Shown here: positions 44,206 through 54,364 of the stretch, one piece after another
Layout: each line of letters starts with the position of its first letter
Position numbering within the stretch: position 1 is the first letter of the stretch
Source: Mucilaginibacter sp. SMC90
Lineage (GTDB): Bacteria; Bacteroidota; Bacteroidia; Sphingobacteriales; Sphingobacteriaceae
Assembly: GCF_022811725.1 (NCBI RefSeq)
Contig: NZ_CP094527.1
Span: 930,001 to 994,000 of the forward strand
Direction of reading: 5' to 3'
DNA length: 64,000 nucleotides
Notes under the pieces: model-generated
The model's database searches: none
The model's input: only the letters and a program-made list of their open reading frames with translations
Told to the model about the DNA's origin: nothing
Program-made: the position numbers and the translations under genes

Positions 44206-44297
44206 GAAGAGTTGTAAAGTTTTAATGTTGTGAAGTTAGATGCCGAATTTCACCATTCAAATAAAAACAATACAACGTTTAAACTTACCAACAGACA
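44206..44297. repeat. Inverted arms of degenerate 8-base words (rplP-rpmC gap)
   Basis: Left octads GAAGAGTT, GTAAAGTT, TTAATGTT, GTGAAGTT start at 44206. Right octads AACAATAC, AACGTTTA, AACTTACC, AACAGACA start at 44266. The period is eight here, not seven. Confidence 0.65.
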
Positions 44298-44314
44298 ACA
44301 AATAACAAAGAAAA

Positions 44315-44524
44315 ATGAAGAACTCAGAAATTTTGGGCCTATCAACTGAAGAGATTGTTGCTAAGATCAGCGAGGAAAGGGCTACCCTAACCAAATTGAA
44401 ATTTGCTCATGCAGTTTCAGCTATTGAGAACCCGTCCCGTATAACCAAAGTACGCAAAGGAATTGCTCAGTTAAATACTGAATTAACAAAACGTAAAGCG
44501 GCGGCCGCTTCTGAAAAGAATTAA
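44315..44524 (+). CDS. rpmC: Ribosomal protein L29
   Basis: A 69-residue two-helix protein with [20 protein letters not shown]. The length is normal, with a short Lys/Ala tail. It lies near the exit tunnel. Confidence 0.95.
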   Translation: MKNSEILGLSTEEIVAKISEERATLTKLKFAHAVSAIENPSRITKVRKGIAQLNTELTKRKAAAASEKN

Positions 44525-44543
44525 TTTTTTAAACATTAATAAA

Positions 44544-44798
44544 ATGGAAAGAAATTTAAGAAAAACACGTACCGGCCTTGTAGTAAGCAATAAGATGGAA
44601 AAATCTATTGTTGTGGCCGTTGAGCGTAAGGTGAAACACCCTATCTATGGTAAATTCGTAAAGAAAACTACCAAATTCAAGGCTCATGATGAAAACAATA
44701 CTTGTGGCGTAGGCGATACAGTATTGATCATGGAAACCCGCCCGCTGAGCAAAACCAAAAACTGGCGATTAGTTGAAATTTTAGAAAGGGCTAAATAA
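44544..44798 (+). CDS. rpsQ: Ribosomal protein S17
   Basis: An 84-residue protein. [20 protein letters not shown] and [19 protein letters not shown] are the family signatures. It binds helix 7/11 of 16S rRNA early in assembly. It lies 19 bases after rpmC and one base before rplN. Confidence 0.97.
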   Translation: MERNLRKTRTGLVVSNKMEKSIVVAVERKVKHPIYGKFVKKTTKFKAHDENNTCGVGDTVLIMETRPLSKTKNWRLVEILERAK

Positions 44799-44799
44799 G

Positions 44800-45168
44800 A
44801 TGGTACAACAGGAATCAAGATTAACAGTAGCCGACAATAGCGGCGCTAAAGAAGTTTTAGTGATCCGTGTATTGGGTGGTACCGGTAAAAGGTATGCATC
44901 AATCGGCGATAAAATTGTGGTTACCGTAAAAAGCGCTTTACCATCAGGTAACGTGAAAAAAGGTACCGTATCAAAAGCCGTAGTTGTGCGCACTAAAAAA
45001 GAGATCCGCAGAAAAGACGGTTCATATATCCGTTTCGACGATAACGCAGCTGTGTTGTTAAACAACCAGGACGAGCCAAGAGGTACACGTATCTTTGGCC
45101 CTGTTGCAAGGGAACTGCGCGAGAAACAATTTATGAAAATTGTATCATTAGCACCGGAGGTATTGTAA
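44800..45168 (+). CDS. rplN: Ribosomal protein L14
   Basis: A 122-residue protein of normal length: [19 protein letters not shown] and the C-terminal [16 protein letters not shown]. It faces the 30S subunit at an intersubunit bridge. It is one base after rpsQ. Confidence 0.97.
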   Translation: MVQQESRLTVADNSGAKEVLVIRVLGGTGKRYASIGDKIVVTVKSALPSGNVKKGTVSKAVVVRTKKEIRRKDGSYIRFDDNAAVLLNNQDEPRGTRIFGPVARELREKQFMKIVSLAPEVL

Positions 45169-45169
45169 C

Positions 45170-45499
45170 ATGGAAAAGAAAGTAAAATTAAAGATCCGTA
45201 AAGGCGACCTGGTTAAAGTTATCGCCGGCGATTCAAAAGGATCACAAGGCAAAATCGTTGAGGTTTTGGTAGATAAGAACAGGGCTATTGTTGAAGGTGC
45301 CAATATGGTATCAAAACATACCAAACCTAATGCTGCTAACCCTAACGGCGGAATTGTTAAACAAGAAGCTGCTATACATATTTCAAACCTAATGCTGGTT
45401 GATCCTAAATCAGGAAATCCAACCCGTGTTGGCCGTCAAAAAAATGACGCCGGCAAATTAGTAAGGGTAGCAAAAAAATCAGGGGAGGAAATTAAGTAA
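45170..45499 (+). CDS. rplX: Ribosomal protein L24
   Basis: A 109-residue protein. The KOW motif [20 protein letters not shown] is at the front. It starts large-subunit assembly. Its stop overlaps the start of rplE by one base. Confidence 0.96.
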   Translation: MEKKVKLKIRKGDLVKVIAGDSKGSQGKIVEVLVDKNRAIVEGANMVSKHTKPNAANPNGGIVKQEAAIHISNLMLVDPKSGNPTRVGRQKNDAGKLVRVAKKSGEEIK

Positions 45500-46062
45500 T
45501 GACTTACGTACCAAGATTAAAATCAAAATACAAGGAAGAGATCCGCACCGCACTGAAAGATAAATTTCAGTACAAAAGCGTAATGCAGGTTCCTAAATTG
45601 CAGAAAATTGCCATTAACCAGGGTGTAGGTGGTGCAACTACCGACAAGAAATTGATCGAAAACACCATCACTGAGTTAACTACCATCACTGGTCAGCAAG
45701 CAGTATCTTCAAAATCTAAAAAAGATATCTCAAACTTTAAATTGCGTAAAAATATGCCGGTTGGCGTACGTGTTACCCTGCGTGACAACACAATGTATGA
45801 GTTTTTGGATCGTTTAATTGCTGTTGCCCTGCCACGTATCCGTGATTTCAAAGGCATCAACGATAAAGGTTTTGACGGAAGAGGCAACTATACATTAGGT
45901 ATTACTGAGCAAATTATCTTCCCTGAGATAAATATTGACAAAATCAATAAAATCCAAGGTATGGATATTACCTTTGTAACCTCCGCAACAAACGATGTTG
46001 AAGCATTGGAGTTGTTGAAACAATTTGGTTTACCATTTAAAAATCAAAATAGCAATGGCTAA
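45499..46062 (+). CDS. rplE: Ribosomal protein L5
   Basis: A 187-residue protein. The N-terminus [18 protein letters not shown] and the [16 protein letters not shown] segment are typical. It binds 5S rRNA. Its last codons overlap the rpsN start by eight bases, which couples their translation. Confidence 0.97.
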   Translation: MTYVPRLKSKYKEEIRTALKDKFQYKSVMQVPKLQKIAINQGVGGATTDKKLIENTITELTTITGQQAVSSKSKKDISNFKLRKNMPVGVRVTLRDNTMYEFLDRLIAVALPRIRDFKGINDKGFDGRGNYTLGITEQIIFPEINIDKINKIQGMDITFVTSATNDVEALELLKQFGLPFKNQNSNG

Positions 46063-46324
46063 AGAAGGTGTAAAAGCACGTGAAGTAAAGCGCGCAAAAT
46101 TAGTAGCTAAATTCGCTGAAAAAAGAGCTGCTTTGAAAGAAGCAGGTGATTACGCTGCTTTAGATAAATTACCAAAAGCATCATCACCGGTAAAATTGCA
46201 CAACCGTTGCAAATTAACCGGCCGCCCTCGTGGTTATATGCGTCAGTTTGGCATTTCACGTGTTACATTCCGTGAAATGGCTCTTGAAGGCAAGATCCCG
46301 GGAGTGAAAAAAGCAAGCTGGTAA
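46055..46324 (+). CDS. rpsN: Ribosomal protein S14, zinc-free long form
   Basis: An 89-residue protein starting [12 protein letters not shown] and ending in [20 protein letters not shown] with RVTFREMA. It is the C-minus long form without the two CxxC zinc sites. The ATG at 46055 lies inside the end of rplE; an earlier in-frame start at 46025 would add ten residues foreign to S14. Confidence 0.96.
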   Translation: MAKEGVKAREVKRAKLVAKFAEKRAALKEAGDYAALDKLPKASSPVKLHNRCKLTGRPRGYMRQFGISRVTFREMALEGKIPGVKKASW

Positions 46325-46329
46325 AAAAT

Positions 46330-46395
46330 TTAGAGATTAGAGGTTGGAGGTTAGTGATTAGGTTCGCTAACCTCCAACCTCTAATCTCTAATCTC
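46330..46395. repeat. Inverted arms of degenerate 7-base words (rpsN-rpsH gap)
   Basis: Left heptads TTAGAGA, TTAGAGG, TTGGAGG, TTAGTGA from 46330. Right heptads TAACCTC, CAACCTC, TAATCTC, TAATCTC from 46368. The arms 46330-46354 and 46367-46391 are exact complements over 25 bases, a very strong hairpin inside the operon. Confidence 0.9.
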
Positions 46396-46463
46396 ATAAA
46401 TTTAACCGATGGAAGGTCGCCCCGGATGTTACGGGAAGGAAACCACCGTCATAACACAATAAA

Positions 46464-46862
46464 ATGAATACAGATCCAATCGCAGATTATCTTACAAGAG
46501 TAAGGAATGCTATTAAAGCCAACCACCGGGTTGTTGAAATTCCTGCATCAAATCTGAAGAAGGAAATCACTAAGGTGCTTTTCGACAAAGGTTACATTGC
46601 AAATTATAAGTTTGAGGATAATGGTCCTCAGGGCACTATCAAAGTTGCTTTGAAATACCACCCGATAACTAAAATTTCTGCTATCCGCAGCATTTCGCGC
46701 ATCAGCAAACCAGGTTTGAGGAAATACGCAGGTATGGAAAACATGCCACGTGTATTAAATGGTTTAGGTATCGCCATCCTGTCAACTTCTAAAGGCGTTA
46801 TGTCTGATAAAGAAGCTCGTCAGCAAAATGTTGGTGGTGAGGTTTTATGCTACGTTTATTAA
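46464..46862 (+). CDS. rpsH: Ribosomal protein S8
   Basis: A 132-residue protein: TDPIADYLTRVRNAIKA and the C-terminal GIAILSTSKGVMSDKEARQ. It is a primary 16S-binding protein and controls the spc operon in E. coli. The 60 bases before its ATG hold short GC-rich complementary stretches (CCCG and CGGG, about 46417-46430) which may be a leader. Confidence 0.97.
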   Translation: MNTDPIADYLTRVRNAIKANHRVVEIPASNLKKEITKVLFDKGYIANYKFEDNGPQGTIKVALKYHPITKISAIRSISRISKPGLRKYAGMENMPRVLNGLGIAILSTSKGVMSDKEARQQNVGGEVLCYVY

Positions 46863-46879
46863 CAGAAGAAATTTAAGCA

Positions 46880-47437
46880 ATGTCAAGAGTAGGAAAAGCA
46901 CCGATAGCACTGCCACAAGGAGTAACCGTTACAGTTTCAGCAGATAATGTTGTTACAGTAAAAGGTCCTAAAGGCCAGTTGCAACAGGCAATTGATAGCG
47001 ATATCACTATTGCACAGGAAGACGGTCAGTTACTGGTTCAACGCCCGTCTGATCAAAAACGTCACAAAGCATTACACGGTTTATACCGCGCGCTTTTAAA
47101 TAACATGGTAATTGGTGTAACTGAAGGTTACAAAGTGACCCAGGAATTAGTGGGTGTAGGTTACCGTGCTACCAATACAGGTAATACATTAGATTTAGTG
47201 TTGGGTTTCTCTCACCACTACGTATTTGAATTGCCACAAGAAATTAAAGTTACAACCACTGCTGATAAGGGTAAAAACCCTACCATCATCCTTGAGTCAA
47301 TTGACAAACAGTTAATTGGTCAGGTTGCAGCCAAAATCCGTTCATTACGTGCTCCAGAGCCTTACAAAGGTAAAGGTATCAAGTTCCAGGGTGAGATTTT
47401 GAGAAGAAAAGCAGGTAAATCAGCATCTAAAAAATAA
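46880..47437 (+). CDS. rplF: Ribosomal protein L6
   Basis: A 185-residue protein with [19 protein letters not shown], and the conserved [13 protein letters not shown] near the end. It has the usual two-domain fold and lies near the factor-binding site. It is 17 bases after rpsH. Confidence 0.97.
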   Translation: MSRVGKAPIALPQGVTVTVSADNVVTVKGPKGQLQQAIDSDITIAQEDGQLLVQRPSDQKRHKALHGLYRALLNNMVIGVTEGYKVTQELVGVGYRATNTGNTLDLVLGFSHHYVFELPQEIKVTTTADKGKNPTIILESIDKQLIGQVAAKIRSLRAPEPYKGKGIKFQGEILRRKAGKSASKK

Positions 47438-47442
47438 TCGTC

Positions 47443-47793
47443 ATGGGAGCTAAACTATCAAGAAGAGACAGGATTAAAAAAGGCATCAGGAAACGCCTTT
47501 CAGGGTCATCAGAGCGTCCCCGCCTGTCAGTATTTAGAAGTAATAAAGGTATTTATGCGCAGATCATTGACGATGTTACCGGCAAAACTTTAGTTTCAGC
47601 ATCATCTTTATCAAAAGATTTTGCGGCTGAAGGTACAAAATCAGATCAATCAGTAGCTGTAGGCAAACTGGTAGCTTCAAAAGCTATCGCTGCAGGTATT
47701 AAAGATGTGGTTTTCGACAGGAACGGTTACTTGTACCATGGCCGTGTTAAGTCACTGGCTGAAGGTGCACGTGAAGGTGGTTTAAACTTTTAA
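47443..47793 (+). CDS. rplR: Ribosomal protein L18
   Basis: A 116-residue protein: [20 protein letters not shown] and [20 protein letters not shown]. It binds 5S rRNA with L5 and L25. It lies 5 bases after rplF. Confidence 0.97.
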   Translation: MGAKLSRRDRIKKGIRKRLSGSSERPRLSVFRSNKGIYAQIIDDVTGKTLVSASSLSKDFAAEGTKSDQSVAVGKLVASKAIAAGIKDVVFDRNGYLYHGRVKSLAEGAREGGLNF

Positions 47794-47805
47794 TCGAACA
47801 GAGAA

Positions 47806-48324
47806 ATGTCAACAATCAACATAAAAAGAGTAAAAACAAGCGAGATCGAATTAAAAGACCGCTTGGTAAGCATACAGCGTGTTGCCAAAGTAACCAAAGG
47901 CGGCCGTACTTTCAGCTTCTCTGCTATCGTAGTAGTAGGTGATGAAAACGGTGTTGTAGGTTACGGCTTAGGTAAAGCTAAAGAGGTAACTGAAGCTATT
48001 GCTAAAGGCATTGATGATGCTAAAAAGAACCTGGTAAAAGTTCCAATCATTAACGGAACTGTACCTCATGAGCAAATTGGTAAATTTAGCGGTGGTTTTG
48101 TTTTTATTAAACCAGCTGCTAACGGTACCGGTGTAATTGCTGGTGGTGCTATGCGTGCCGTATTAGAGTCGGCAGGTGTACACAACGTATTGGCAAAATC
48201 AAAAGGTTCATCAAACCCGCACAACGTGGTAAAAGCAACCGTATCGGCATTAGCCCAGTTACGTGATGCAAATACAGTAGCACAACAGCGCGGTATTAGT
48301 TTAGGTAAAGTATTTAACGGATAA
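47806..48324 (+). CDS. rpsE: Ribosomal protein S5
   Basis: A 172-residue protein. The double-stranded RNA-binding part is [20 protein letters not shown], and [17 protein letters not shown] follows. The C-terminal half holds [17 protein letters not shown]. It helps mRNA entry and accuracy. It lies 12 bases after rplR. Confidence 0.97.
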   Translation: MSTINIKRVKTSEIELKDRLVSIQRVAKVTKGGRTFSFSAIVVVGDENGVVGYGLGKAKEVTEAIAKGIDDAKKNLVKVPIINGTVPHEQIGKFSGGFVFIKPAANGTGVIAGGAMRAVLESAGVHNVLAKSKGSSNPHNVVKATVSALAQLRDANTVAQQRGISLGKVFNG

Positions 48325-48330
48325 TCAGTC

Positions 48331-48510
48331 ATGGCTAAGATCAAAATAACACAGATTAAGAGCGTGATCGACAGAACGGAACGCCAGAAAAAAACAATCC
48401 AGGCTTTAGGATTGCGTAAAATTAACCACAGTGTGGAAGTTGAGGCTACACCTGCTATAGTTGGGATGGTTAGGAAAGTGAACCACCTGGTAGCGGTTGA
48501 AAATATTTAA
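48331..48510 (+). CDS. rpmD: Ribosomal protein L30
   Basis: A short 59-residue gene read directly from the sequence: MAKIKITQIKSVIDRTERQK at the start and AIVGMVRKVNHLVAVENI at the end, which fit L30 over its whole length. It fills the space between rpsE and rplO, as in all spc operons. Confidence 0.95.
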   Translation: MAKIKITQIKSVIDRTERQKKTIQALGLRKINHSVEVEATPAIVGMVRKVNHLVAVENI

Positions 48511-48514
48511 TATC

Positions 48515-48961
48515 ATGAATTTAAGTAATTTAAAACCTGCAGAAGGTTCAACCAAAAATAGAAAAAGAATTGGCCGTGGTACAGGTTCTGGCCGTGGCGG
48601 TACGTCAACCCGTGGCCACAAAGGCGCCGGTTCACGTTCAGGTACCAGCACCAAGGTAGGCTTTGAAGGCGGTCAGATGCCTTTACAGCGCCGTGTGCCT
48701 AAGGTAGGCTTTAAAAACCCTAACCGTGTTGAGTACACAGGTGTAAACCTTGACGTACTTCAGGAATTAGTAACAAAATTTTCGCTTACTGCTGTTGATT
48801 TTGATACTTTGAAAGAGCACGGTTTGGTATCACGTAACGACCTGGTTAAGATCCTGGGCCGTGGTGAGCTTACTGCCAAATTAGAAGTTAAAGCACATGC
48901 ATTTACTGCTACAGCTCAAAAAGCTATTGAAGCTGCAGGTGGTACCATAGTTAAGTTATAA
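48515..48961 (+). CDS. rplO: Ribosomal protein L15
   Basis: A 148-residue protein. LSNLKPAEGSTKNRKRIGRG and GHKGAGSRSGT are the family's glycine-rich front. The ATG at 48515 gives the standard start; an upstream in-frame TTG would overlap rpmD. It is followed by secY, 5 bases later. Confidence 0.97.
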   Translation: MNLSNLKPAEGSTKNRKRIGRGTGSGRGGTSTRGHKGAGSRSGTSTKVGFEGGQMPLQRRVPKVGFKNPNRVEYTGVNLDVLQELVTKFSLTAVDFDTLKEHGLVSRNDLVKILGRGELTAKLEVKAHAFTATAQKAIEAAGGTIVKL

Positions 48962-48966
48962 TTTCG

Positions 48967-50310
48967 ATGAAGAAATTTTTCACCACATTATCCAATATCT
49001 GGAAAATCGAAGATCTGAGAGTGCGTATTATTAACACACTCTTATTTCTTTTAATATATCGTGTAGGCTCATATGTTGTTTTACCCGGCGTTAACGCTGC
49101 GATAGCATCAACCCAAAAGGCAGAAGGATTAGTAGGATTGCTGAATATGTTTGCAGGAGGTTCGTTTTCACGTTCCTCTATTTTCGCATTAGGTGTTATG
49201 CCTTACATTTCGGCTTCAATTGTGGTGCAACTGCTGGGTATTGCCGTTCCGTATTTCACTAAATTGCAAAAAGAAGGTGAAAGCGGGCGCAACAAGCTTA
49301 ACCAATGGACCCGCTACCTAACAATTGGTATTACCTTTTTACAAGCTATAGGTTACCTTAAATCGCAGGTTGCTGCTGATGCAAGGACTATTGCCGACCC
49401 TTTCACCTTCCTCTTCCTTAACACTTTCGTGTTAACGGCAGGTACATTATTTGTAATGTGGTTAGGTGAAAAGATCACTGATAAAGGTATCGGTAATGGT
49501 ATATCACTCATCATCATGGTGGGTATCATAGCCCAGTTACCAATGGCGTTTACTACCGAGTTTATTTCGCGTAATGGCGGTGCCGGTGGTTTGATCGCTT
49601 TCATTGTTGAGATCGTTGGTCTTATTGGTGTAGTAATGTTTACTATACTGATAGTACAGGGAACACGTAAAATTTCGGTGCAGTACGCAAAACGTATTGT
49701 GGGTAATAAACAATATGGCGGTGTGCGCCAGTATATACCTTTAAAGGTAAATGCTGCCGGTGTAATGCCAATCATATTTGCGCAGGCATTGATGTTTATC
49801 CCACAAACTGTATCGCAGTTTTTCCCTAATGTATCATCAAACGGTATATTAATAGCTTTAGCTAACTATAACTCATGGGAGCATAACCTGTTATTCGGTA
49901 TCCTGATCATCCTGTTTACTTACTTCTACACAGCTATTACGGTTAACCCTAACCAAATGGCTGATGATATGAAGAAGAACGGCGGTTTTATCCCGGGTAT
50001 CAAACCAGGCCGTACTACTGCTGAGTTTATTGATGGCGTAATTTCAAAGATAACTTTACCAGGATCAGTATTCCTGGCTATTATAGCAATCATCCCGGCA
50101 CTTGCCAGTTTGGTTGGTGTATCTCCGGTATTTGCAAGGTTCTTTGGCGGTACTTCGCTGATCATCCTGGTGGGTGTTGTGCTGGATACATTACAGCAAA
50201 TAGAAAGTCATTTGTTGATGCGCCATTATGATGGTTTAATGAAAACCGGACGAATTAAGGGACGTACAGCTATGCCTGCCGCTGCCGGTACCAGTCCGAC
50301 AGCGATTTAA
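48967..50310 (+). CDS. secY: Protein translocase subunit SecY
   Basis: A 447-residue membrane protein with ten helices. RVGSYVVLPGVN and FSRSSIFALGVMPYISASI mark the first helices and plug region, and GIGNGISLIIM and the cytosolic loop IKPGRTTAEFID are typical. It forms the protein-export channel with SecE and SecG. It stands at its usual place after rplO. Confidence 0.97.
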   Translation: MKKFFTTLSNIWKIEDLRVRIINTLLFLLIYRVGSYVVLPGVNAAIASTQKAEGLVGLLNMFAGGSFSRSSIFALGVMPYISASIVVQLLGIAVPYFTKLQKEGESGRNKLNQWTRYLTIGITFLQAIGYLKSQVAADARTIADPFTFLFLNTFVLTAGTLFVMWLGEKITDKGIGNGISLIIMVGIIAQLPMAFTTEFISRNGGAGGLIAFIVEIVGLIGVVMFTILIVQGTRKISVQYAKRIVGNKQYGGVRQYIPLKVNAAGVMPIIFAQALMFIPQTVSQFFPNVSSNGILIALANYNSWEHNLLFGILIILFTYFYTAITVNPNQMADDMKKNGGFIPGIKPGRTTAEFIDGVISKITLPGSVFLAIIAIIPALASLVGVSPVFARFFGGTSLIILVGVVLDTLQQIESHLLMRHYDGLMKTGRIKGRTAMPAAAGTSPTAI

Positions 50311-50316
50311 TTAGTA

Positions 50317-51108
50317 ATGTCAAAAATCAATTATAAGTCTGTCGAAGAGATAGAACTCATAAGAGAAAGTTCTTTACTTGTTTCTAAAACACTCGGAGAG
50401 ATAGCTAAGGTTATTGCTCCGGGTGTTAAAACAATTGAACTGGATAAACTTGCCGAGACCTTTATACGGGATAACGGCGGTGTTCCTGCCTTTTTAAACT
50501 ATCACGGATTTCCTTACTCACTGTGTATCTCCCTGAATGATCAGGTTGTACACGGCTTTCCCGGATCACATGTTTTAACCGAAGGTGACCTGGTATCTGT
50601 TGACTGCGGTGTTATTTTAAATAAATACTACGGCGATTCGGCTTATACCTTTGCCATTGGCGAAGTAAGCGACCAGGTTAAAAAGCTGATGCGTGTTACG
50701 CAAGAATGCTTGAAGCTGGGTGTTGAGAAAGCGGTTGTAGGAATGCGTATAGGCGATATAGGCTACGCAGTACAGGAGCATGCCGAAAAGAACGGCTTTG
50801 GTGTAGTAAAGGAGCTGGTAGGCCACGGTGTAGGTTTAAAACTGCATGAAAAGCCTGAGGTGCCTAACTATGGCAAACGCGGTGCTGGTATCAAGCTGGA
50901 AGAAGGAATGGTTATAGCTATCGAACCGATGATCAATGCCGGCCGTGCCGGTGTTAAGTTTTGGGATGATGGCTGGACGGTTTCAACATCTGACAAGAAG
51001 CCTTCGGCACATTATGAACATACTGTAGCTGTACGCAAAGGCACACCAGACATTTTATCGACGTTTGATTACGTAGAAAATGTTTTAAAAGAAAAAAATA
51101 ATAATTAA
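50317..51108 (+). CDS. map: Methionine aminopeptidase
   Basis: A 263-residue type I enzyme. The metal ligands are visible in VDCGVILNKYYGDSAYTF (two Asp), VGHGVGLKLHEKP (His), AIEPMIN (Glu) and HYEHTVAV (Glu region). It removes the first Met from new proteins. It lies 6 bases after secY. Confidence 0.96.
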   Translation: MSKINYKSVEEIELIRESSLLVSKTLGEIAKVIAPGVKTIELDKLAETFIRDNGGVPAFLNYHGFPYSLCISLNDQVVHGFPGSHVLTEGDLVSVDCGVILNKYYGDSAYTFAIGEVSDQVKKLMRVTQECLKLGVEKAVVGMRIGDIGYAVQEHAEKNGFGVVKELVGHGVGLKLHEKPEVPNYGKRGAGIKLEEGMVIAIEPMINAGRAGVKFWDDGWTVSTSDKKPSAHYEHTVAVRKGTPDILSTFDYVENVLKEKNNN

Positions 51109-51120
51109 ATAATTTTTTAT

Positions 51121-51128
51121 TAATTTTG
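51121..51128 (+). promoter_or_regulatory. Possible internal promoter before infA
   Basis: TAATTTTG is an exact TAnnTTTG box in the 64-base gap before infA, 44 bases from the ATG. No -33 TTTG was seen, only A/T-rich DNA. It could raise expression of infA to rplQ. Confidence 0.35.
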
Positions 51129-51172
51129 CATCCCGGTTTTAGGGCGGATAATTAAGTAATAATCAACAAAAT

Positions 51173-51391
51173 ATGGCTAAACAATCTTCGATTGAGCAAG
51201 ACGGTACAATTAGAGAGGCATTGTCAAATGCAATGTTCAGGGTTGAACTTGAAAATGGTCATGAGATTATAGCGCACATATCGGGCAAAATGCGTATGCA
51301 CTACATCAAGATTCTTCCTGGCGACAGGGTAAAATTGGAAATGAGTCCGTACGACTTAACAAAGGGTAGAATAACCTATAGATATAAATAA
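51173..51391 (+). CDS. infA: Translation initiation factor IF-1
   Basis: A 72-residue S1-type OB fold protein: [19 protein letters not shown] and [20 protein letters not shown], over the family's full length. It binds the A site of the 30S subunit. The gene lies 64 bases after map, and 4 bases before rpmJ. Confidence 0.97.
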   Translation: MAKQSSIEQDGTIREALSNAMFRVELENGHEIIAHISGKMRMHYIKILPGDRVKLEMSPYDLTKGRITYRYK

Positions 51392-51395
51392 AAAG

Positions 51396-51512
51396 ATGAA
51401 AGTTAGAGCATCCATCAAAAAGCGCAGCGCTGATTGCAAAATCATCCGCCGTAACGGGAAACTTTACGTTATTAACAAAAAGAACCCGAAGTTTAAACAA
51501 CGCCAGGGCTAA
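51396..51512 (+). CDS. rpmJ: Ribosomal protein L36, zinc-free form
   Basis: A 38-residue gene read from the sequence: [20 protein letters not shown] at the front and a [10 protein letters not shown] end. It lacks the Cys and His ligands of the zinc form except Cys14, so it is the C-minus type that does not need zinc. Confidence 0.95.
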   Translation: MKVRASIKKRSADCKIIRRNGKLYVINKKNPKFKQRQG

Positions 51513-51526
51513 GAAAAATTAATTTT

Positions 51527-51600
51527 GAATTAGTGAATTAGTGAGTTGCTGAATTTATCAAAAGCAATAACTCACCCAATCACTAAATCACTAAATCACT
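51527..51600. repeat. Inverted arms of degenerate 8-base words (rpmJ-rpsM gap)
   Basis: Left octads GAATTAGT, GAATTAGT, GAGTTGCT, GAATTTAT from 51527. Right octads CAATCACT, AAATCACT, AAATCACT from 51577. The arms pair. The run ends 11 bases before the rpsM start. Confidence 0.8.
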
Positions 51601-51611
51601 AAATAAACAAT

Positions 51612-51989
51612 ATGGCAAGGATATCAGGTATTGATTTACCAAAGAATAAAAGAGGAGAAATCGGACTTACTTACATTTTCGGTATTGGCCGCTCAACAGC
51701 TCAAAGAATTTTGACTGAGGCTGGTATTGATTTTAATATCAAAGTACAAGACTGGACCGATGAGCAATTATCTTCTATACGCGGAATTATTAACGACCAG
51801 ATTAAGGTTGAAGGTGCATTGCGTTCAGAAGTGCAACTTAACATTAAACGTTTGATGGATATTGGTTGTTACCGTGGTACACGTCACCGTAAAGGTTTAC
51901 CATTACGTGGTCAGCGTACTAAAAACAACTCACGTACCCGTAAAGGTAAACGTAAAACAGTTGCTAACAAGAAAAAAGCTACTAAATAG
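51612..51989 (+). CDS. rpsM: Ribosomal protein S13
   Basis: A 125-residue protein: [20 protein letters not shown] and the basic [20 protein letters not shown]. It contacts the P-site tRNA and the large subunit. It follows the octad array. Confidence 0.97.
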   Translation: MARISGIDLPKNKRGEIGLTYIFGIGRSTAQRILTEAGIDFNIKVQDWTDEQLSSIRGIINDQIKVEGALRSEVQLNIKRLMDIGCYRGTRHRKGLPLRGQRTKNNSRTRKGKRKTVANKKKATK

Positions 51990-51990
51990 T

Positions 51991-52018
51991 GATTGGTGGT
52001 TAGAGGTTGGAGATTGGT
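51991..52018. repeat. Single run of degenerate 7-base words
   Basis: Four heptads follow each other, GATTGGT, GGTTAGA, GGTTGGA, GATTGGT, just after the rpsM stop. No inverted arm follows. Confidence 0.6.
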
Positions 52019-52081
52019 TTATTGCCGCTTGATAACCTTTAATTAGTCAGGAATACCTCATTAAGTAATTTTTACGGGTCC

Positions 52082-52099
52082 GGGTTATTGAAGTAACCC
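52082..52099 (+). other. Hairpin before rpsK
   Basis: GGGTTA (52082-52087) and TAACCC (52094-52099) form a small hairpin 28 bases before the rpsK ATG. It could be part of a leader. Confidence 0.35.
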
Positions 52100-52126
52100 A
52101 GTAATTCGTAAGTAACAACAAAAAAA

Positions 52127-52516
52127 ATGGCTAAAGCTAAAAAAGTAACCAAGAAACGCATTGTGATTGTTGAGCCAGTTGGCGAAGCGCATATCAATGC
52201 TACTTTCAACAACATCATCATCACCCTTACCAACAAAACAGGCCAGGCTATTTCTTGGTCATCTGCTGGTAAAATGGGCTTCAAAGGTTCAAAAAAGAAT
52301 ACTCCTTACGCTGCCGGTCAGGCTGCTGCCGATTGCGGTAAAGTTGCTTATGACTTAGGTTTACGTAAAGTTGAAGTATTTGTAAAAGGCCCTGGTGCCG
52401 GTCGTGAGTCAGCTATCCGTACTTTGCAAACTGCAGGTATCGAAGTAACTACGATTAAAGATATTACACCGCTTCCACACAATGGTTGCCGTCCTTCAAA
52501 AAGAAGAAGAGTTTAA
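52127..52516 (+). CDS. rpsK: Ribosomal protein S11
   Basis: A 129-residue protein: [20 protein letters not shown] and the C-terminal [15 protein letters not shown]. It lies on the platform near the mRNA exit. In this phylum the 16S anti-Shine-Dalgarno is thought to be occluded there; S11 is one of the contacts. Confidence 0.97.
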   Translation: MAKAKKVTKKRIVIVEPVGEAHINATFNNIIITLTNKTGQAISWSSAGKMGFKGSKKNTPYAAGQAAADCGKVAYDLGLRKVEVFVKGPGAGRESAIRTLQTAGIEVTTIKDITPLPHNGCRPSKRRRV

Positions 52517-52583
52517 TTAACATATTTTTTAAAGCTAAGATTCTGCAGCTGCAGGCTGCATGATACTTTAAGAACACACAAAA

Positions 52584-53192
52584 ATGGCCAGATATACAGG
52601 ACCAAAGTCCAAAATTGCCCGTCGTTTCCGTGAGCCGATCTTCGGTCCGGACAAAGCGTTAGATCGTAAAAACTATCCACCGGGTCAGCACGGTGCGTCA
52701 AAACGTCGTGGAAAGCAATCAGAGTATTCAACTCAGTTGCAAGAAAAACAAAAAGTTAAATACACTTATGGTGTATTAGAGCGTCAGTTCGAAAACTTAT
52801 TTCACCGCGCTTCTGCTAAAGAAGGTATCACAGGCGAAAACCTGTTGAAATTTCTGGAAGCTCGTTTAGATAACGCTGTTTTCCGTTTAGGTATTGCTCC
52901 TACACGTTCGGCAGCACGCCAATTGGTTAACCACAAACACATCACTGTTAACGGTGCTGTTGTAAACATCGCTTCATATGCATTGAAAGCTGGTGATGTG
53001 GTTGCAGTACGTGAAAAATCTAAATCATTAGAAGCTATCACTACTTCAGTAGCCGGAAGAAGAATCAACAAATACAGCTGGTTAGAGTGGGATGCAAATG
53101 CCTTAACAGGTAAATTCCTTAACTATCCTAACCGCGATGAGATCCCTGAAAACATCAAGGAAAACCTGATCGTCGAGTTGTACTCTAAATAA
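52584..53192 (+). CDS. rpsD: Ribosomal protein S4
   Basis: A 202-residue protein: [19 protein letters not shown] and the S4 domain in [20 protein letters not shown]. The N-terminus has no zinc Cys cluster. It starts 30S assembly. In other bacteria it also represses the alpha operon. Confidence 0.97.
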   Translation: MARYTGPKSKIARRFREPIFGPDKALDRKNYPPGQHGASKRRGKQSEYSTQLQEKQKVKYTYGVLERQFENLFHRASAKEGITGENLLKFLEARLDNAVFRLGIAPTRSAARQLVNHKHITVNGAVVNIASYALKAGDVVAVREKSKSLEAITTSVAGRRINKYSWLEWDANALTGKFLNYPNRDEIPENIKENLIVELYSK

Positions 53193-53335
53193 GATATGAG
53201 ATATCAGATGTGAGATTTGAGAGTTTTTTCAAATCTCATTTCTGGTTTTCGTATATATGCAAATGACAAACAAAAGGTTTGGATAAACGTTTGGATACCA
53301 GAGAAAACTCTCACATCTCAAATCTCACATCTAAA
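53193..53335. repeat. Inverted arms of degenerate 7-base words (rpsD-rpoA gap)
   Basis: Left heptads GATATGA, GATATCA, GATGTGA, GATTTGA from 53193, directly after the rpsD stop. Right arm about 53304-53332 with CTCACAT and CTCAAAT words is complementary with one extra heptad. So the arms differ by a whole unit, as expected if they grow and shrink by steps of seven. Confidence 0.85.
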
Positions 53336-53371
53336 ATCAATTAACAAGTAAACAATAAATAAAGGATATAA

Positions 53372-54364
53372 ATGGCAATTTTAGCATTTCAAAAACCAGA
53401 CAAGGTTATCATGCAAAAAGCAAATGATTTTGATGGTACGTTTGAATTTCGTCCGTTAGAACCAGGCTTTGGTGTAACCATTGGTAATGCTCTGCGTCGT
53501 ATCTTACTTTCATCACTTGAGGGTTATGCAATTACTTCTGTACGTTTTTCGGGAGTAACTCATGAATTTTCAACCATCAAAGGTGTTGTTGAAGACGTAA
53601 CCGAGATCATCCTGAACCTTAAACAAGTTCGTTTTAAGAAAACAGGTGAATCTGGCGACAGCGAGAAAATATTTGTTATTGTAAATGGCCAGGATGCATT
53701 TAAAGCAGGAGATATTACCAAATTCTCTAACAACTTTACTGTATTAAATCCTGATTTGGTACTTTGCAACATGGACCCGGCTGTAACGCTTGAAGTTGAG
53801 CTTACAGTAGGTAAAGGCCGTGGTTACGTACCAAGCGAGGAGAATAAAAATCCTGACGCTAACGTTGGTGTTATAGCTATCGATTCGATCTATACCCCGA
53901 TCAAAAACGTAAAATATACCATCGAAAACTATCGTGTTGAGCAAAAAACCGACTATGAAAAATTAGTATTGGATATTGCTACCGATGGTTCTATCCATCC
54001 TGAAGATGCTTTGAAAGAGGCAGCTAAAATCCTGATCCAGCACTTTATGCTGTTCAGCGATGAAAACATGATGCTTGAAGCACAGGCTAAAGAAGAAACT
54101 AAAGAGGTTGACGAAGAGATCCTGCACATGCGCAAGATCCTTAAAACTGAATTGGTTGATCTTGACCTTTCTGTACGTGCCCTTAACTGCCTTAAAGCTG
54201 CCGATATCCGCAGCCTGGCCGATCTGGTATCGTACGATGTTGCTGACATGTTAAAATTCAGGAACTTTGGTAAAAAATCGTTAACTGAGATCCAGGACCT
54301 GGTTAAATCAAAAGGCTTATCTTTTGGTATGAACCTGTCTAAATTTAAGTTGGACGAAGAATAA
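53372..54364 (+). CDS. rpoA: RNA polymerase alpha subunit
   Basis: A 330-residue protein. The N-terminal domain holds [20 protein letters not shown], which drives dimerisation; the C-terminal domain begins about residue 255 and carries [20 protein letters not shown] and [13 protein letters not shown], which bind DNA. The length is normal. It follows a long gap with heptad arms. Confidence 0.97.
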   Translation: MAILAFQKPDKVIMQKANDFDGTFEFRPLEPGFGVTIGNALRRILLSSLEGYAITSVRFSGVTHEFSTIKGVVEDVTEIILNLKQVRFKKTGESGDSEKIFVIVNGQDAFKAGDITKFSNNFTVLNPDLVLCNMDPAVTLEVELTVGKGRGYVPSEENKNPDANVGVIAIDSIYTPIKNVKYTIENYRVEQKTDYEKLVLDIATDGSIHPEDALKEAAKILIQHFMLFSDENMMLEAQAKEETKEVDEEILHMRKILKTELVDLDLSVRALNCLKAADIRSLADLVSYDVADMLKFRNFGKKSLTEIQDLVKSKGLSFGMNLSKFKLDEE

